Shown here one piece after another: positions 48,621-50,098 of a stretch of 50,098 bases of DNA (positions are counted from its first letter, which is position 1; every line of letters begins with the position of its first letter). This stretch comes from Treponema sp. Lineage in GTDB: Bacteria; Spirochaetota; Spirochaetia; Treponematales; Treponemataceae. The notes under the pieces are model-generated. The model was not told the origin of the DNA and searched no databases. It saw only the letters and a program-made list of their open reading frames with translations. The stretch lies in the NCBI GenBank assembly GCA_012519415.1, contig JAAYQG010000126.1, forward strand, positions 1 through 50,098. The letters are read 5' to 3'. Position numbers and translations under genes: made by a program.

Positions 48621-49445
48621 ATGAAAAAAAATATAAAACTGTTTTTTATTGTTGGATTAATTTTTACTTATACAAATTTTTTTGCTTTTGAAAAAATTGT
48701 ATTTGAAGAGAAAAACGAATTTAATGGATTAACTGAAAAATATATTTTTCACCCGAGCGATGAGCAGTTTCAGCAATGCCAGAATGTTGTTGCAAGTTAT
48801 GATGATGATAATAAACTAAGAAAAATTTCTTATTTTCTATCTTCGGAACTCCAAAAACAAACAGGGTTTCAGTATCAGGAAGAATTTTATGAGAATGATG
48901 TTCTTGTAGAATATAAATGTATTTTTTCAGATGAAGAGTTCGCAAAAAAGGGAATAAAATACCGTATTGAAAAAGTAGATAATAAAGATAATCCTTATAT
49001 GTATGGATTGTCTGACGGTTCGCACTCCGTTTTTTTTCCGGCTGATTTTTTTGTGAGTCAATATCCATGTTATAACTTAAAATATCTTTCTGCGCTTTTT
49101 TTTAGAGATGAAGGGGCTAAAGGCAATCGCTATGTTTTTAGCAAAAAACTTTCTAAGGGCGCTTCTTTTGTAACGGTTTCTTCTGAAATTGAAAAACTTA
49201 CAAAACATGATATAGATAATATACAAAAGATTTCTACTTTTTTTGGCAATGAGCAAATTGCAGAAATATATAATTGCAAAGTTCGTGTTGTATCTGCAGG
49301 AAAAGAATATACCGCATATATTCAAAAAAATTTTGCAAGAGGCATATCAAAAAATATGTTTTGTTTGTTGGCTTATTGCACAATGGGGCTAAACGAAAAT
49401 CTTTATTTGTTTGCAACTGCATTTATTGAAGCTGAAAAAAAATAA
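48621..49445 (+). CDS. hypothetical secreted protein
   Basis: N-terminal signal peptide MKKNIKLFFIVGLIFTYTNFFAFE; no recognised domain. Confidence 0.75.
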   Translation: MKKNIKLFFIVGLIFTYTNFFAFEKIVFEEKNEFNGLTEKYIFHPSDEQFQQCQNVVASYDDDNKLRKISYFLSSELQKQTGFQYQEEFYENDVLVEYKCIFSDEEFAKKGIKYRIEKVDNKDNPYMYGLSDGSHSVFFPADFFVSQYPCYNLKYLSALFFRDEGAKGNRYVFSKKLSKGASFVTVSSEIEKLTKHDIDNIQKISTFFGNEQIAEIYNCKVRVVSAGKEYTAYIQKNFARGISKNMFCLLAYCTMGLNENLYLFATAFIEAEKK

Positions 49446-49600
49446 TAAAACATTCATGCAGATAAAATACAAAGATTACAATCAAAAGAAAATATTTCTC
49501 TATAGAAACCGGAAGATACTTGTAAAACAAGAATTTTCCTTGAATAATTTTCATAATTTTATACTTGATTTTATCAATTGTATTTCGTATGTTAAGCTGC

Positions 49601-49623
49601 TTGCTTAGCAGATTGCTAAGCAA
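49601..49623. other. perfect hairpin TTGCTTAGCA-GAT-TGCTAAGCAA upstream of the UPF0316-like gene
   Basis: 10-bp perfect stem, 3-nt loop, no T-tract. Confidence 0.75.
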
Positions 49624-49665
49624 ATTACATGGCAATTTTAAATAAAATTATTTTGGGGAATGTTC

Positions 49666-50098
49666 ATGTTTACACAGGAGCATATACTTACGGCTCTTTT
49701 AATTTTTATAGCGCGAATAGCAGACGTATCACTTGGAACTTTTCGTCATGTGATGATTATAAAACGAAAAAGATGCTATGCTTTTTTTATTGCTTTTTTT
49801 GAATCACTCATTTGGGTTTATGCGGTGTCGCGTGTAGTAACTGCATTAACGGATCCTATTACGTCTGTTGCTTTTGCACTAGGATTTGCTTCAGGAACAT
49901 TTATTGGAATTACTATCGAAGGTTTTTTTAAGATAGGAGACCAAGCTGTTAGAATCTTTAGTTTCAAAGGAGATGTGCTATCATGTTTCTTGAGAGAGCA
50001 GGGTTTTAGAGTTACTGTTTTTGACGGGCAAGGAAGAGATGGGGTTGTAAAGATGCTTTTTGTACAGGTAAAAAGAAGGCAAGTCAAAAAGGTTTTTA
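49666..50098 (+). CDS. UPF0316-like membrane protein (DUF5698/DUF2179 family), truncated by window end
   Basis: FIARIADVSLGTFRHVMIIKRKRCYAFFIAFFESLIWVYAVSRVVTAL...GFASGTFIGITIEGF; open at window edge. Confidence 0.8.
   Translation, partial: MFTQEHILTALLIFIARIADVSLGTFRHVMIIKRKRCYAFFIAFFESLIWVYAVSRVVTALTDPITSVAFALGFASGTFIGITIEGFFKIGDQAVRIFSFKGDVLSCFLREQGFRVTVFDGQGRDGVVKMLFVQVKRRQVKKVF

Overview
The window is a low-to-moderate GC bacterial chromosome segment. Protein content and gene order look spirochaetal, probably a host- or gut-associated Treponema-like anaerobe (taxonomy is inferred from recall, not tested). About 4-32 kb is a nearly continuous, co-oriented ribosome/transcription superlocus: tRNA-Thr(GGT)-rpmG-tRNA-Trp(CCA)-secE-nusG-rplKAJL-rpoBC-rpsLG-tuf-rpsJ...secY-rpmJ-rpsMKD-rpoA-rplQ, plus a small zinc-ribbon ORF. 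fusA is missing between rpsG and tuf, and adk/map/infA are missing between secY and rpmJ. The left flank holds an unknown protein (5' end off the window), radA and cysE. The right flank (32.5-50 kb) is accessory: a dual cNMP-binding protein, a PHP phosphoesterase, tRNA-Thr(CGT), an M15-like lipoprotein peptidase, a LacI regulator, a ComM/YifB ATPase, GH127-like and GH95-like glycosidases, a YitT/YczE-like membrane protein, a rhodanese lipoprotein, and an anaerobe oxygen-defence block (Fur/PerR - flavin reductase-rubredoxin - desulfoferrodoxin - rubrerythrin - flavodiiron protein). I found no mobile element, CRISPR array or obviously novel multi-gene system. The less ordinary signals are non-coding: a nested inverted-repeat element and ~430-nt leader upstream of tuf, repeated perfect hairpins at operon segment boundaries, a palindrome sitting on the rpsL promoter -35, a 3-codon mini-ORF coupled to rplC, four exact-period 11-bp repeats upstream of radA, a 7-1-7 palindrome at the perR promoter, and gene 3' ends embedded in perfect hairpins.
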